Source of the DNA: Actinoplanes sp. SE50/110
GTDB taxonomy: Bacteria > Actinomycetota > Actinomycetes > Mycobacteriales > Micromonosporaceae
Assembly (NCBI RefSeq): GCF_900119315.1
Contig: NZ_LT827010.1
Span: 1,006,501-1,070,500 of the forward strand
DNA: 64,000 nt
Reading direction: 5' to 3'
The notes beneath the pieces are model-generated. The model worked only from the letters and a program-made list of their open reading frames with translations, was not told the DNA's origin and ran no database searches. Positions 34,952-49,789 of the stretch are shown here, one piece after another; the first letter of the stretch is position 1; each line of letters starts with the position of its first letter. Position numbers and translations under genes: made by a program.

Positions 34952-37192
34952 ATGCTGCTGTTGGAGCGGATGGTGGGCTGGTCAGCCCGTCACCCCAAAA
35001 AGGTCATCGTCGGCTGGATTCTTCTGGTGGCCGTCGCGGTGCTGGTCGGCGGGTCGGCCGGCTCGGGCGCCAAGACCACCGACGCCGGCGAGGCCGGCCA
35101 GGCGCAGAGCATGATCCGCGCCCAGAAGGTCACCTCGTCCTACACCGAAAACGTGCTGATCGAGGCCCAGGGCCGGGACAAGTCGTTCCTCGGCACTCCC
35201 GATCTGGAGAGCGCCGCCACCGATCTGAGCGCCCGGATCAAGGCGCTGCCCGGCGCCACCAGCTCCGTGGTCACCCCGCTCGACAACGAGCAGACCCGGG
35301 CCGCGCTGGTCTCCAAGGACGGGAAGTCCGGCCTGGTCAGCTTCACCATCCCGGGTCCGGGCAAGGACGCGGACAAGCACTTCGCCGACATCAAGAAGGA
35401 GATCACCGCGGTCCAGGGCGCGCACCCCGGCGTCCGGCTCGCGATGGCCGGCGACATCTCGCTGACCTCGGCGGTCAACAAGGCGGCCGACGAGGACCTG
35501 TCCCGGGCCGAGCAGCTCTCCCTGCCGGTCACCCTGATCATCCTGATCGTGGTCTTCGGCGCGCTGGTCGCGGCGACCGTCCCGGTCTTCCTGGCGGCCA
35601 CCGCGGTGCTCGCCGGGCTCGGCGTCCTCGACCTGGTCGGCACGATCATCCCGGCCAACAGCACGGTCTCCTCGGTGGTGCTGCTGATCGGCATGGCGGT
35701 CGGCACCGACTACTCCCTGTTCTACCTGCGCCGCGAGCGTGAGGAGCGGGCCGCCGGCAAGAGCGCCACCGAGGCCCTGAAGATCAGCGCGCGCACCTCC
35801 GGGCACGCCGTGGTGGTCTCCGGCCTCACCGTGATCCTCTCGCTGGCCGGGCTGTTCCTGGCCCAGGTCGACACGTTCAACGGGATGGCGATCGGCACGA
35901 TCATCGTGGTCGGCCTGGCCGTGCTCGGCTCGGTCACCGTGCTGCCGGCCCTGCTGAGCGTGCTCGGCCGCCGGGTCGACTCGCTGCGGGTGCCCTTCCT
36001 GGGCCGCTCGCGCACCACGGCGACCAACTCCCGCGGCTGGTCGGCGATCGCCGGCGGGGTGTCCCGGCACCCGCTGATCTACGGTGGCCTGGCCCTGATC
36101 GCGCTGGTCGCGCTGGCCCTGCCGGCCTTCGGCATGAAGCTCAGCGAGCCCGGTCAGCTCGACTCGCTGCCGCGCAGCATCCCGGCGGTCGACGCCGGCG
36201 TGCGGCTGCAGCAGGCCTTCCCGGGCGGCGCCGACCCGGCGCAGGTGGTGGTCTGGGGCACCGGCGCCACCAGCGGCGCGGCCGACCAGGCCGTCGCCGA
36301 GCTGCGCCGCGAGGCGGCCGCCAGCGATCTGCTCGGCGACCAGATCTCGGCCACCCCGGTGGGCAGCGTGCTCAGCATCAAGGTCCCGCTGGCCGGCAGC
36401 GGCACCGACGACACCTCGGTGAAGGCGCTGGAGACCCTGCGCACCGACGTCCTGCCGAAGGCCTTCGCGAACACGCCCGGATTGAAGTACGCGGTGGGCG
36501 GCCGCACCGCCGGCCTGCACGACTTCGCCGACGTGCTCCAGCAGCGCACCGCCTGGGTGGTCGCCTTCGTCCTGGTGCTGGCGTTCATCGTGCTGGTCGT
36601 CGCGTTCCGGGCGCCGCTGGTCGCCGCGGTCTCGATGGTGCTCAACCTGCTGGCGATCGGGGCCGCGATGGGCATCGTGGTGCTCGGCTTCCAGAAGGGC
36701 GGCTTCGCCGGACTGCTGGGCTTCTCGTCCTTCGGCGGCGTGGTCAACTGGCTGCCGCTGTTCATGTTCGTGATCCTGTTCGGCCTGAGCATGGATTACC
36801 ACGTCTTCATCCTGAGCCGGGTCCGGGAGCGCTGGGCCCGCGGCGAGTCCGCCAAGGACTCGGTCGTGCACGGCGTCGGCAGCAGCGCCGGCGTGGTGAC
36901 CAGCGCGGCGGTCGTGATGATCGCGGTGTTCGCGATGTTCGCGACGCTCTCCGGCATCGAGTACAAGATGCTCGGCGTCGGGATGGCCGTCGCCATCCTG
37001 ATCGACGCCACCATCGTCCGGGGCGTGCTGCTCCCCGCGACGCTGTCCCTGCTCGGCGACCGGGCCTGGAGCCTGCGCGGCCGCCCGGCCGTGGTGACCG
37101 GGTCCGACCCGGTGGCCGAGTCCGCCCACGCCGAGCCCACCGAGGAAGCCGTGCTGGTCAGCCACGCGGCCGCCACCGCACGAGGAGAGTGA
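34952..37192 (+). CDS. MmpL/RND-family membrane transporter
   Basis: A 746-residue protein with the two-fold MMPL architecture: an N-terminal helix, an extracytoplasmic loop (about 40-185), a first bundle of helices with AVGTDYSLFYLRRERE, then a helix, a second loop (about 390-525) and a second bundle with GLSMDYHVFILSRVRE. The Asp-Tyr pairs are the conserved proton-relay positions of this family. MMPL proteins move lipids, polyketides and lipopeptides across the membrane by proton motive force. It follows the small coiled-coil membrane protein and precedes a lipoprotein. Within the NRPS locus it may export a hydrophobic product, or be a general envelope transporter caught between NRPS genes. 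Confidence 0.88.
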   Translation: MLLLERMVGWSARHPKKVIVGWILLVAVAVLVGGSAGSGAKTTDAGEAGQAQSMIRAQKVTSSYTENVLIEAQGRDKSFLGTPDLESAATDLSARIKALPGATSSVVTPLDNEQTRAALVSKDGKSGLVSFTIPGPGKDADKHFADIKKEITAVQGAHPGVRLAMAGDISLTSAVNKAADEDLSRAEQLSLPVTLIILIVVFGALVAATVPVFLAATAVLAGLGVLDLVGTIIPANSTVSSVVLLIGMAVGTDYSLFYLRREREERAAGKSATEALKISARTSGHAVVVSGLTVILSLAGLFLAQVDTFNGMAIGTIIVVGLAVLGSVTVLPALLSVLGRRVDSLRVPFLGRSRTTATNSRGWSAIAGGVSRHPLIYGGLALIALVALALPAFGMKLSEPGQLDSLPRSIPAVDAGVRLQQAFPGGADPAQVVVWGTGATSGAADQAVAELRREAAASDLLGDQISATPVGSVLSIKVPLAGSGTDDTSVKALETLRTDVLPKAFANTPGLKYAVGGRTAGLHDFADVLQQRTAWVVAFVLVLAFIVLVVAFRAPLVAAVSMVLNLLAIGAAMGIVVLGFQKGGFAGLLGFSSFGGVVNWLPLFMFVILFGLSMDYHVFILSRVRERWARGESAKDSVVHGVGSSAGVVTSAAVVMIAVFAMFATLSGIEYKMLGVGMAVAILIDATIVRGVLLPATLSLLGDRAWSLRGRPAVVTGSDPVAESAHAEPTEEAVLVSHAAATARGE

Positions 37193-37197
37193 CGACG

Positions 37198-37830
37198 ATG
37201 AGGAACATCAAGGTGGCCGCCGGCCTGCTGGCGATCGCGACGGGGGCGCTGTTCGCCGCCGGGTGCGACCCGAAGGCGAGCGGATCCGACCAGAGCGCGG
37301 ACAACACGTACGACATCAGTGACAAGGTCAGCACGCTGTCGCTGAGCGGCCGGGGCGGCAACGTGACGCTCACCGCCTCGGACGGCGCCTCGGTCAAGGT
37401 CTCCGAGGAGCTGAAGTACGACGACGCCAAGCCGAAGACCTCGCACAGTGTGGACGGTGGCACGCTCAACCTGGTCGACAGCGGCTGCGGCAAGGACAAC
37501 TGCCACGTCGACTACCGGATCGAACTACCGGCCGGCACCGTGGTGAAGATCAAGACCGACGGCGGCGACATCACCGGCAGCGGCCTCGGTGCCGACGCCA
37601 CGGTCAACACCAACGGCGGAAACATCGATCTGTCGTACGCGACGCCGGCCCCGCTGGTCGACGTGACCAGCTCCGGCGGCGACGTGAAGGTCAAGGTCCC
37701 GGCCGGGCCGTACGAGGTGGACGCGTCCACCGACGGCGGCAACAAGACGGTGTCGGTGCAGGCGGTGGCCGGCTCCGCCCACAAGATCAAGGCCAAGTCC
37801 GGTGGCGGCGACGTCTCCGTGGTGAGCTGA
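37198..37830 (+). CDS. DUF4097-like beta-helical lipoprotein
   Basis: A 210-residue secreted lipoprotein. The signal peptide ends in a lipobox (FAAGC, Cys23). The rest is made of short repeated beta strands with many Gly, Asp and Thr residues (KTDGGDITGSG, NTNGGNIDLS, SSGGDVKVKV, STDGGNKTVSV), the right-handed solenoid typical of DUF4097 adhesin-like proteins. The ATG at 37198 is chosen because AGGAG lies 10 bases upstream; a GTG at 37189 lies too close to it. It starts 5 bases after the MmpL stop, so it is the last gene of that operon. Function unknown; possibly an extracytoplasmic companion of the transporter. Confidence 0.82.
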   Translation: MRNIKVAAGLLAIATGALFAAGCDPKASGSDQSADNTYDISDKVSTLSLSGRGGNVTLTASDGASVKVSEELKYDDAKPKTSHSVDGGTLNLVDSGCGKDNCHVDYRIELPAGTVVKIKTDGGDITGSGLGADATVNTNGGNIDLSYATPAPLVDVTSSGGDVKVKVPAGPYEVDASTDGGNKTVSVQAVAGSAHKIKAKSGGGDVSVVS

Positions 37831-37842
37831 CTCTGAGACTCG

Positions 37843-37866
37843 CTAAAAGATAATAAATATAGAAGT
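37843..37866 (+). promoter_or_regulatory. AT-rich island before the thioesterase-NRPS3 unit, possible promoter
   Basis: About 24 bases nearly free of G and C in a very GC-rich window, containing TAATAAATATAGA. The nine bases AAATATAGA (37855-37863) recur at 45271-45279 before NRPS4. Both copies lie just upstream of a strong hairpin. This could be a -10 region or an activator target for the thioesterase-MbtH-NRPS3 transcript. Confidence 0.4.
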
Positions 37867-37880
37867 ATCCGGCAGAGTAC

Positions 37881-37920
37881 GGTCCCGGACGGCCATCGCC
37901 GTCCGGGACCGGGCCGTTTT
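37881..37920 (+). terminator. Rho-independent terminator (12-bp stem) after the lipoprotein gene
   Basis: GGTCCCGGACGG pairs perfectly with CCGTCCGGGACC around a six-base loop and is followed by GGGCCG and a T run. It most likely ends the MmpL operon. If a promoter in the AT-rich island just upstream is real, the hairpin would instead lie in the leader of the thioesterase transcript and act as an attenuator. Confidence 0.8.
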
Positions 37921-37948
37921 CGGCCACGAGCAGAGAGTTATTCCGCTC

Positions 37949-38725
37949 ATGACTGTTGCCAAGCACATAGCGGCGCGTGACTGCTTCCGTGTGATCGCGC
38001 CCCGACCCGCCGCACGGCTCACCCTCTTCTGTTTCCCGCACGCGGGCGGTGCGGCCAGCTCGTTCCACCAGCTCGCCGCGCTGCTCCCGGACGACCTGGA
38101 ACTGGTCGCGGTGCAGTATCCGGGCCGCCAGGACCGCTACGGCGAGCCGCTGCCCCGGACGATGGCCGAGCTGGTCGACGAGATCACCGGCGCGATGCTG
38201 GACCGCCTGGACCGCCCGGCCGCGTTCCTCGGGCACAGCATGGGCGCCACCGTGGCGTACGAGGTGGCCCGCCGGCTGCGCGCCCGCCGCCCGAACGCGC
38301 TGCGCCGGTTCTTCGCCTCGGCCCGCCGCGCCCCGCACCGCACCAACCAGTCGCTGCGCTTCCCGGACGACGCGTCGGTGTTGCGCTACGTCGACTCGCT
38401 CGGCGGCACCGGCGCCGGGATGCTGGCCGACCCCGACCTGCGCGAGCTGGCGATGCCGGTGCTGCGCGGCGACTTCCGGCTGATCGCCGACTACCAGTAC
38501 GCCACCGGCGCCCCGCTGACCTGCCCGATCACCGTGATCGCGGGGGACAGCGACGCCTCGTTCACCACCGACCACGCCGGCGAGTGGGCCCGGCACACGG
38601 TGGCCGGCTGCTCGACCCGCACCATCCCGGGCGGCCACTTCTACACCGAGACCGCGCCGGCCCAGCTGGCCCGGCTGATCGTGGCGGAGCTGTCCGCCGA
38701 GCTGACCGCGGGAGGAACGCGATGA
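37949..38725 (+). CDS. Type II thioesterase
   Basis: A 258-residue alpha/beta hydrolase of the GrsT/RifR type that removes wrong or stalled acyl groups from NRPS carrier domains. Visible are the oxyanion region [13 protein letters not shown] (about 28-40), the nucleophile elbow GHSMGA (Ser97), the acid in GDSDASF and the catalytic His in GGHFY. It has no fused carrier domain and is the normal length for a stand-alone editing enzyme. Its TGA overlaps the ATG of the second MbtH gene, which overlaps NRPS3 in the same way, so all three are coupled. Confidence 0.93.
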   Translation: MTVAKHIAARDCFRVIAPRPAARLTLFCFPHAGGAASSFHQLAALLPDDLELVAVQYPGRQDRYGEPLPRTMAELVDEITGAMLDRLDRPAAFLGHSMGATVAYEVARRLRARRPNALRRFFASARRAPHRTNQSLRFPDDASVLRYVDSLGGTGAGMLADPDLRELAMPVLRGDFRLIADYQYATGAPLTCPITVIAGDSDASFTTDHAGEWARHTVAGCSTRTIPGGHFYTETAPAQLARLIVAELSAELTAGGTR

Positions 38726-38909
38726 GCAACCCGTTCGACGACGAAGAGGCCCGCTTCCTGGTCCTGGTCAACGACCGCGGGCAGCACTCGCTCTGGCCGG
38801 CCGCGGTGACCACCCCGGCCGGCTGGTCGGTGGCGCTGGCCCCGTCCGATCGGGCCGACTGCGTCCGCTATGTCGAGCAGCACTGGACCGACCTGCGGGT
38901 GGGGTCGAA

Positions 38910-38913
<4 letters not shown>
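38722..38913 (+). CDS. MbtH-like protein (second copy)
   Basis: A 63-residue MbtH-family protein. It shows [16 protein letters not shown] (the N-x-E-x-Q-x-S-L-W-P block with Arg-Gly in place of Glu-Glu), TPAGWSVAL and the [10 protein letters not shown] tail. It overlaps the thioesterase upstream and NRPS3 downstream by ATGA junctions. It is clearly different from the first copy before NRPS1, so the two sets of A domains may have their own partners. The loss of the common NDEEQ acidic pair is a mild oddity. Confidence 0.9.
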
Positions 38914-44576
<5,663 letters not shown>

Positions 44577-44587
44577 TCAGATTTTTC

Positions 44588-44637
44588 TGACACCTGTCAT
44601 GAAGTGTTGACGCCCCTCGGGTGGGTGTGCGAAGCTT
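44588..44637 (+). promoter_or_regulatory. arsR promoter with inverted repeat and element shared with the MmpL operon
   Basis: TGACA-CC-TGTCA (44588-44599) is an inverted repeat of the size bound by small winged-helix repressors. CACCTGTCA (44591-44599), 7 bases, TTGACG (44607-44612), 19 bases and AAGCTT (44632-44637) match the MmpL operon promoter in sequence and spacing. The position just before the ArsR start suggests autoregulation. Confidence 0.6.
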
Positions 44638-44665
44638 CTCGTGCGCCGGAAAGAGGTCAACGCGG

Positions 44666-44983
44666 ATGGATGTCACAGGTGATGACCTGCTGAAGATGTT
44701 GACGGCGCTGAGCAATCCGCACCGTCTCCGGATCGTGGGGGTGCTCTCCGCCGAGCGCGACTACGTCAGCCGGTTGGCCGTCCGGCTGGGCATGAGCAGG
44801 CCGTTGCTGCACATGCACCTCGCCCGGCTGGAGGCCGCCGGCCTGATCGAGGGCAGTCTCGAGCTGTCCGCGGACGGTAAGGCGATGAAGTTCTTCGAGG
44901 TCACGCCGTTCGCGTTGCAACTGACACCGCAGACGGTGGCCGAGGCGGTCAAGACGCTGACCGACGCGGCCACCGAGAAGTGA
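44666..44983 (+). CDS. ArsR-like winged-helix transcriptional regulator
   Basis: A 105-residue HTH protein. LLKMLTALSNPHRLRIVGVLSAERDYVSRLAVRLGMSRPLLHMHLARLEAAGLIEG is the classical ArsR fold: the ALSNPHRLRI helix, the recognition helix SRPLLHMHLARL and the wing. The metal-binding Cys pair of ArsR/SmtB (ELCVCD) is missing, so it is not a metal sensor of that type. The ATG at 44666 follows AAAGAGG; an in-frame GTG at 44621 would overlap the presumed promoter. The stop overlaps the GTG of the small membrane protein downstream. The shared promoter element suggests it controls itself and the MmpL operon. Confidence 0.87.
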   Translation: MDVTGDDLLKMLTALSNPHRLRIVGVLSAERDYVSRLAVRLGMSRPLLHMHLARLEAAGLIEGSLELSADGKAMKFFEVTPFALQLTPQTVAEAVKTLTDAATEK

Positions 44984-45264
44984 AAGTGATGGTGAGTGCG
45001 TTGGGTTCCAATGGCGACGATGTGGTGAGCCTGCTGGCCGCCGCGGGGATCTTCGTCGTGCTCATCGTGATCGTGTGGCAGCTCGCCGCCACCTGGCGGG
45101 CGCGTCTGGCCACCGCCCGCGAGGCGCAGTACCGGGAGCTCGCCGAGCGGTGCGCCCAGCTGCTGGCGGAGAACGCGGAGTTGCAGAAACGCACGGTCGC
45201 CGAGCTCACGCACGTCCGCGAGGCCACCGCGGCGATGGAGAAGATGATGCGCGAGGTCGGCTGA
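44980..45264 (+). CDS. Small membrane protein with coiled coil (copy 2)
   Basis: A 94-residue paralogue of the protein at 34647, with one transmembrane helix (about residues 17-36, LLAAAGIFVVLIVIVWQLA) and a charged helical tail ending AAMEKMMREVG. Conserved between the two: AATWRAR after the helix, YREL, and the methionine-rich end. The start GTG overlaps the ArsR stop codon, so it is coupled to the regulator; an ATG at 44989 is an alternative. Family not recognised. The pairing of this protein with ArsR here and with MmpL at the first locus suggests a membrane-linked signal or transporter accessory, which is inference. Confidence 0.78.
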   Translation: MKVMVSALGSNGDDVVSLLAAAGIFVVLIVIVWQLAATWRARLATAREAQYRELAERCAQLLAENAELQKRTVAELTHVREATAAMEKMMREVG

Positions 45265-45279
45265 CAACGGAAATATAGA

Positions 45280-45339
45280 CCTCACCGACACAGTGGAGCC
45301 CTGCGATTCCCCCGTATCCAGGGCTCCACTGTCGTGAGG
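45280..45339 (+). promoter_or_regulatory. Long leader hairpin covering the NRPS4 ribosome-binding site
   Basis: CAGTGGAGCCCTG (45291-45303) pairs perfectly with CAGGGCTCCACTG (45319-45331), extended by CCTCAC (45280-45285) with GTGAGG (45334-45339). The GAGG of the NRPS4 ribosome-binding site is part of the closing stem, 10 bases before ATG. There is no T run after it, so it reads more like a translational control or processing structure than a simple terminator. Confidence 0.6.
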
Positions 45340-45349
45340 TGAGACTTTC

Positions 45350-48300
45350 ATGCGGTTACCGTTGTCGGCCGGACAGATGGGCATCTGGCTCGGGCACGAA
45401 CTCGATCCGACCGGGCACGCCTACAACATCGCGGAGTACACCGAGGTGGACGGCGATCTCGACCAGGACGCCTTCGAGCAGGCCTGGGCGCGGGTGCTGG
45501 AGGAGGCGCCGACCTTCAAGGCGACCGCGATCCGCCGCGACGACAGCGGCGAGCTCTACCAGATCATCGACGAGGCGCCCGCCCGGATCACCCGGGTCGA
45601 CCTGCGCACCGAGCCCGACCCGGACGCGGCCGCCCAGCGCTGGATCCGTGCCGACCTGGACCGCCGGATCGACCTGGAGGTCGGTGGGCTGTTCACCTTC
45701 GCCCTGCTGCGGGTCGGCGACGCACGGTTCGTCTACTACGGCCGCGGCCACCACATCGCCTGCGACGGGTACGCCGCGGCGCTGCTGTTCCGCAAGATCG
45801 GCGCGTACTACACCGAGATCGTCACCGGGGCGCCGCTCGCCGACGCGCCGCCGCCCGCCGAGTCGTTGGCCGCCACCCTGACCGCCGACGCGGAGTACCG
45901 GGCCGGCGAGGAGTTCCAGGCCGACCTGCGTTTCTGGCGCGAGCATGCGTCCTCGGCCAGCCCGGTGAAGCTGAGCGACCACTGGGCGACCCGCGGCCCG
46001 GACACCCCCGACCCGGGCGCCGTGCACATCCGCCGCTCGACGAGCGTCCCGGCCGGGCGCACCGCCGCGATCGCCGAGGTGGCCCGCGAGCTGCGGACCC
46101 GCTGGCCGGTGCTGCTGATGGCGGCCACCGCCGCGTTCCTGCACCGCTGCACCGGCCGTACCGACGTGGTGCTCGGCGTCCCGGTCACCGGCCGGACCAC
46201 CAGGCAGCTGCGGGCCACCCCGAACCATTCGTCCAACGTGGTCCCGCTGCGGATCGAGGTGCGGCCCGGTGACACGCTGCGCGACCTGGTGCCGCGGGTC
46301 TCCGGAGCGCTGCGTCTCGCGCTGCGGCACCAGCGTTGCCGGTTCGAGGATTGGCAGCCGGCGCACGCCGGCGCGGCCGGCACCGGCTGGGGCACCGTGG
46401 TCAACGTGATGGCCTTCGACTACCAGGTGACCCTCGCCGGGCTGCCCACGGTCACCCGCAACCTCACCCTCGGGCCGGTCGACGACCTGTCGTTGGGCTT
46501 CTACGACCGGGGTGACGGCAGCGGCTGGCGGCTCGACGTGGACGGCAACCCGGACCGCTGGGCGCGCGCCGACCTCGCCGTGATCGAGAACCTGTACCTG
46601 CGCTTCCTCGAGGAGGTCAGCACCCTGCCGGACACGCCGCTCGGCGAGTTCGAGCTGACCTCGGCGACCGAGCGCGAGCTGCTCCTGCACGACTGGAACG
46701 GCACCCCGGCCCCGGCGCCCCGGGGCGACCTGGCCGACGCCTTCGCGGCGCGGGCCGCCCGCACACCCGGGGCGGTCGCGGTGACCGAGGGGGCGCGGGA
46801 GATCACGTACGCCGAGCTGGACGCCGCCGCGGACGCCCTCGCCGCCGAACTCCTCGACCAGGGCCTGCGGGCCGAGGAGCCGGTCGCCATCCTGGCCGAG
46901 CGGTCGGCGCTGGTGGTGCTCGCCACCCTCGCGATCATCAAGGCCGGTGGGGCCTATCTGCCGCTGCGGCCCACCGACCCGGCCGCCCGGCAGCGCGCCA
47001 TGCTCGCCGACGCCGGGGTGCGGCTGCTGCTCACCGACGTGCCGGCCGACCACCCGGTCGAGGCGCTGCTGCTGTCCGCGGCCGATCTGAGCGCCGCGGC
47101 GCCGGCCACCGCCCCGCACCGCGGCGGCGACCCGGACCGGCTGGCCTATGTCATGTACACCTCCGGCTCCACCGGTCGGCCCAAGGGCGTCGCGGTCACC
47201 CACGGCAACGTGCTCGCCTTCGCCGCGCACCACCGGTGGTCGGACGGCGACCACGAGCGGGTGCTGATGCACTCCTCGCACGCCTTCGACGCCTCCACCT
47301 ACGAGATCTGGGCGCCACTGCTGACCGGCGGCCGGATCGTGGTCGCCCCGCCCGGCCAGGTGACCGCCGACGAGCTGGCCGCGGTGATCGCGGCGCACGG
47401 GGTGACCGCGGCCTTCCTCACCACGTCGCTGTTCAACCTGATCGCCGGCACCCGCCCGGCCGCGTTCGCCGGCCTGCGCACCGTGTCGTGCGGCGGCGAG
47501 GCGGCCTCCGGCGAGGCGATCCGGCTGGTTCGCGCGGCCTGCCCGGGGATCCGGGTGATGAACGGCTACGGCCCGACCGAGACCACCACGTTCGCCACCA
47601 CCATGGAGGTCGAGGAGTCCGGCGGCACCCCGCCGATCGGTGTCCCGCTGGACGCCACCCGGGTCTATGTGCTCGGCCCGGACCTGCGCCCGGTGCCGAT
47701 CGGGGTGTCCGGCGAGCTGTACGTCGCCGGCTGGCAGAACGCCCGCGGCTACCTGAACCGACCGGCGCTGACCGCGGAACGCTTCGTGGCCGCCCCGTTC
47801 GGCCCGCCCGGCTCCCGGATGTACCGGACCGGCGACGTGGTCCGCTGGCGCGAGGACGGCGTGCTCGAATACGTCGGCCGCGGCGACCAGCAGGTGAAGA
47901 TCCGCGGCTTCCGGATCGAGCTGGGCGAGGTCGAGGCGGCGCTGCTGCGCCTGCCGGAGATCGCCCAGGCGTACGCCACCGCCCAGGAGACCGCCCCGGG
48001 CGCCCGCCGCCTGGTCGCCTACGTGGTCGGCGCCGCCGGCGAGACCCCGGAACCGACCCGGATCCGGGAGTCGCTGCGCGAGAGCATGCCCGACTTCATG
48101 GTCCCGGCCGTGGTGACGGTGCTGCCGGCGCTCCCGCTCAACGCCAACGGCAAGGTCGACCGCGCCGCCCTGCCCGACCCGGAGGTGACCGTGACCGCCG
48201 GCCGCGAGGCCTCCGGCGCGGTGGAGAGCGCCCTGGCGGTCGCGTTCGCCGAGGCCCTCTCGGTTTCCCGGGTCGGTGCCTCGGACTCCTTCTTCGACCT

Positions 48301-48526
48301 GGGCGGCGACAGCATCCGGGCGATCCAGGTGGTCACCCGGGTCCGCAACGCCGGCTGGCTGATCGGGGTCGGCGACGTGTTGACCCTGCACACGGTGGAG
48401 AAGATCGCCGAACGGGCGGTGCCGGCCACCCCGGCCCCGGCCGAGCCCGCCCCGGACGACCTGCTGTCGCTGGACGACGACGACCTGGCGGCGCTGGTCT
48501 CGGCCCTCGCCGAGGACGCCGGCTGA
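45350..48526 (+). CDS. NRPS4: C-A-T module, aliphatic amino acid, possible starter
   Basis: A 1058-residue NRPS. The C domain starts [18 protein letters not shown] and has HHIACDGYA (His134/135), the EntF/starter-like subtype that often joins an acyl starter to the first amino acid. A-domain pocket residues read by eye are DAYFSGGTF, closest to the Val/Ile family (GGTF ending). T carries Ser988 in LGGDS. The C-terminus is very acidic ([14 protein letters not shown]), a likely docking helix. Codon 3 is TTA, the only TTA I noticed in these clusters, in a genome where such codons are normally limited to bldA-dependent genes. The gene has a hairpin over its ribosome-binding site. It probably starts the chain and feeds NRPS3. 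Confidence 0.9.
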   Translation: MRLPLSAGQMGIWLGHELDPTGHAYNIAEYTEVDGDLDQDAFEQAWARVLEEAPTFKATAIRRDDSGELYQIIDEAPARITRVDLRTEPDPDAAAQRWIRADLDRRIDLEVGGLFTFALLRVGDARFVYYGRGHHIACDGYAAALLFRKIGAYYTEIVTGAPLADAPPPAESLAATLTADAEYRAGEEFQADLRFWREHASSASPVKLSDHWATRGPDTPDPGAVHIRRSTSVPAGRTAAIAEVARELRTRWPVLLMAATAAFLHRCTGRTDVVLGVPVTGRTTRQLRATPNHSSNVVPLRIEVRPGDTLRDLVPRVSGALRLALRHQRCRFEDWQPAHAGAAGTGWGTVVNVMAFDYQVTLAGLPTVTRNLTLGPVDDLSLGFYDRGDGSGWRLDVDGNPDRWARADLAVIENLYLRFLEEVSTLPDTPLGEFELTSATERELLLHDWNGTPAPAPRGDLADAFAARAARTPGAVAVTEGAREITYAELDAAADALAAELLDQGLRAEEPVAILAERSALVVLATLAIIKAGGAYLPLRPTDPAARQRAMLADAGVRLLLTDVPADHPVEALLLSAADLSAAAPATAPHRGGDPDRLAYVMYTSGSTGRPKGVAVTHGNVLAFAAHHRWSDGDHERVLMHSSHAFDASTYEIWAPLLTGGRIVVAPPGQVTADELAAVIAAHGVTAAFLTTSLFNLIAGTRPAAFAGLRTVSCGGEAASGEAIRLVRAACPGIRVMNGYGPTETTTFATTMEVEESGGTPPIGVPLDATRVYVLGPDLRPVPIGVSGELYVAGWQNARGYLNRPALTAERFVAAPFGPPGSRMYRTGDVVRWREDGVLEYVGRGDQQVKIRGFRIELGEVEAALLRLPEIAQAYATAQETAPGARRLVAYVVGAAGETPEPTRIRESLRESMPDFMVPAVVTVLPALPLNANGKVDRAALPDPEVTVTAGREASGAVESALAVAFAEALSVSRVGASDSFFDLGGDSIRAIQVVTRVRNAGWLIGVGDVLTLHTVEKIAERAVPATPAPAEPAPDDLLSLDDDDLAALVSALAEDAG

Positions 48527-48539
48527 CCTCGCCCGCACC

Positions 48540-48569
48540 ACGGGGGCCGGGCACCCGCCCGGCCCCCGT
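48540..48569 (+). terminator. Strong terminator hairpin after NRPS4
   Basis: ACGGGGGCCGGGC pairs perfectly over 13 bases with GCCCGGCCCCCGT around an ACCC loop, 13 bases after the NRPS4 stop codon. There is no T run; GC-rich stems without T tracts are common terminators in actinobacteria. It marks the right end of the NRPS locus. Confidence 0.8.
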
Positions 48570-48680
48570 CGCGTGCCCGGCAAAAAAGTGGGAATTTCTC
48601 GGCGAAGGTGTCACCTGAGGGTGGGTCGGATCGGCGTCTATACCGGCGTCAGCAATGAACCGCCCACGGGGGAGCAGGAA

Positions 48681-49709
48681 ATGCGTGCCATCAAGACCGG
48701 ACTCGTCGCCACCGCCACCGTCGCCGCCCTGTTGATCTCCGGCTGCACCGGCGGCGGGAAGGAGGGGACGGCCGGCACCGTGGCGCCTCCGGTCGTCGCG
48801 CCGAGCAGTACACCGGCTGCGGTCCCGAGCAGTCCGCCGGCCGAGAGTACGAGGGCGGCCACCATCGACGGCACCCTTCTCTACGCGAATCTCGACAAGG
48901 TCTACGGGGTGCGGGACGGCAAACCGAGTGTCCTGCACCGGTCGCCCGGGCGGATGCTGACCCTGCCGAGCGTCTCGCCGGACGGCAGGCACCTCGCCTA
49001 CGTCGAGGACGAACTCACCGTCTCCGGCGTCGACGGCAAGAACCGGCGGACCTACAAGTTCGACATCGACATCAGTGACGGTTCGACCAATCTCGGCCCC
49101 GCGTGGACCGCGGACAGCGCCGGCCTCCTCGTGCGGCGCATCGACGCCCAGACGAAAAACCGGATCACCAAGGTCACGGAGGGCATCTTCCGGATCGCCG
49201 ACGGCTCGTTCCAGGCGCTGCCCAAGTCCCTGCAGGGTTTCGAGAACTACCTGATGTCCGGCGATGGCAAGCGGATCTTCTTCATCGACAAGGGTGTGAT
49301 CTGCTCCACCGCGGTGGACGGGTCCGACCTGCGCAAGGTGCCGGTCATCGGCGCCGAGAGCAGCGCGCAGAACCCGAGCCGGCTGCAGGCGAACGTCCTC
49401 GGCACGGTGAATGCCGACGGCAGCCGGATCACCGCCATCCTGTTCCGGATGACCGACGGGAACGACGAGGCGGGGGGAACCCCGGACCGGTTGATCGACA
49501 CGGCGACCGGCAAGGTCGTGCCGACCGTGGTGAAGGACGGTCCGGGCTCCCTGCTGATCCTGCGCGACGGCTCGGTGCTGGCCGGCACCGGTGACGTGGC
49601 GGGTACGCAGACGCTCACGCTGTTCTCCGCGGCCGGCCGGGTGCTCACCAGCAGGTCCTTCTCGATGAAGCTCGACTTCGACGCCCGCCTCAGCGGCTAC
49701 GCCGAGTGA
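48681..49709 (+). CDS. TolB-like beta-propeller lipoprotein
   Basis: A 342-residue lipoprotein. The signal peptide ends LLISGC (Cys22), followed by a Ser/Pro/Ala-rich linker to about residue 65. The remainder has repeated WD40/TolB-type strands with SPDGRHLAYVED, TADSAGLLV and SGDGKRIFFID, pointing to a six- or seven-bladed propeller. It ends LFSAAGRVLTS, a phrase echoed by LFSATGTLLVQ in the sigma-factor partner at 50302, so the two are probably related. The ATG at 48681 follows GGAGCAGGA. Substrate unknown. It lies outside the NRPS terminator and next to the ECF sigma gene. Confidence 0.8.
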   Translation: MRAIKTGLVATATVAALLISGCTGGGKEGTAGTVAPPVVAPSSTPAAVPSSPPAESTRAATIDGTLLYANLDKVYGVRDGKPSVLHRSPGRMLTLPSVSPDGRHLAYVEDELTVSGVDGKNRRTYKFDIDISDGSTNLGPAWTADSAGLLVRRIDAQTKNRITKVTEGIFRIADGSFQALPKSLQGFENYLMSGDGKRIFFIDKGVICSTAVDGSDLRKVPVIGAESSAQNPSRLQANVLGTVNADGSRITAILFRMTDGNDEAGGTPDRLIDTATGKVVPTVVKDGPGSLLILRDGSVLAGTGDVAGTQTLTLFSAAGRVLTSRSFSMKLDFDARLSGYAE

Positions 49710-49755
49710 TCCACAGTGGGGGACAGCGTGATGGCCATCGCGACCTTTAAGATCA

Positions 49756-49779
49756 CCGATCTCAGCACCACGAGATCGG
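49756..49779 (+). promoter_or_regulatory. Inverted repeat just before the ECF sigma gene
   Basis: CCGATCTC and GAGATCGG are perfect 8-base arms around an eight-base centre, ending 10 bases before the sigma-factor ATG. It could be an operator or a leader hairpin affecting translation start; I cannot decide which. Confidence 0.4.
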
Positions 49780-49789
49780 ATGTACGGGG

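Noticed and set aside
48591..48612. ECF-type promoter GGAATT...GTC before the propeller lipoprotein
   Set aside because: The gap is 13 bases, too short for the usual ECF -35/-10 spacing.
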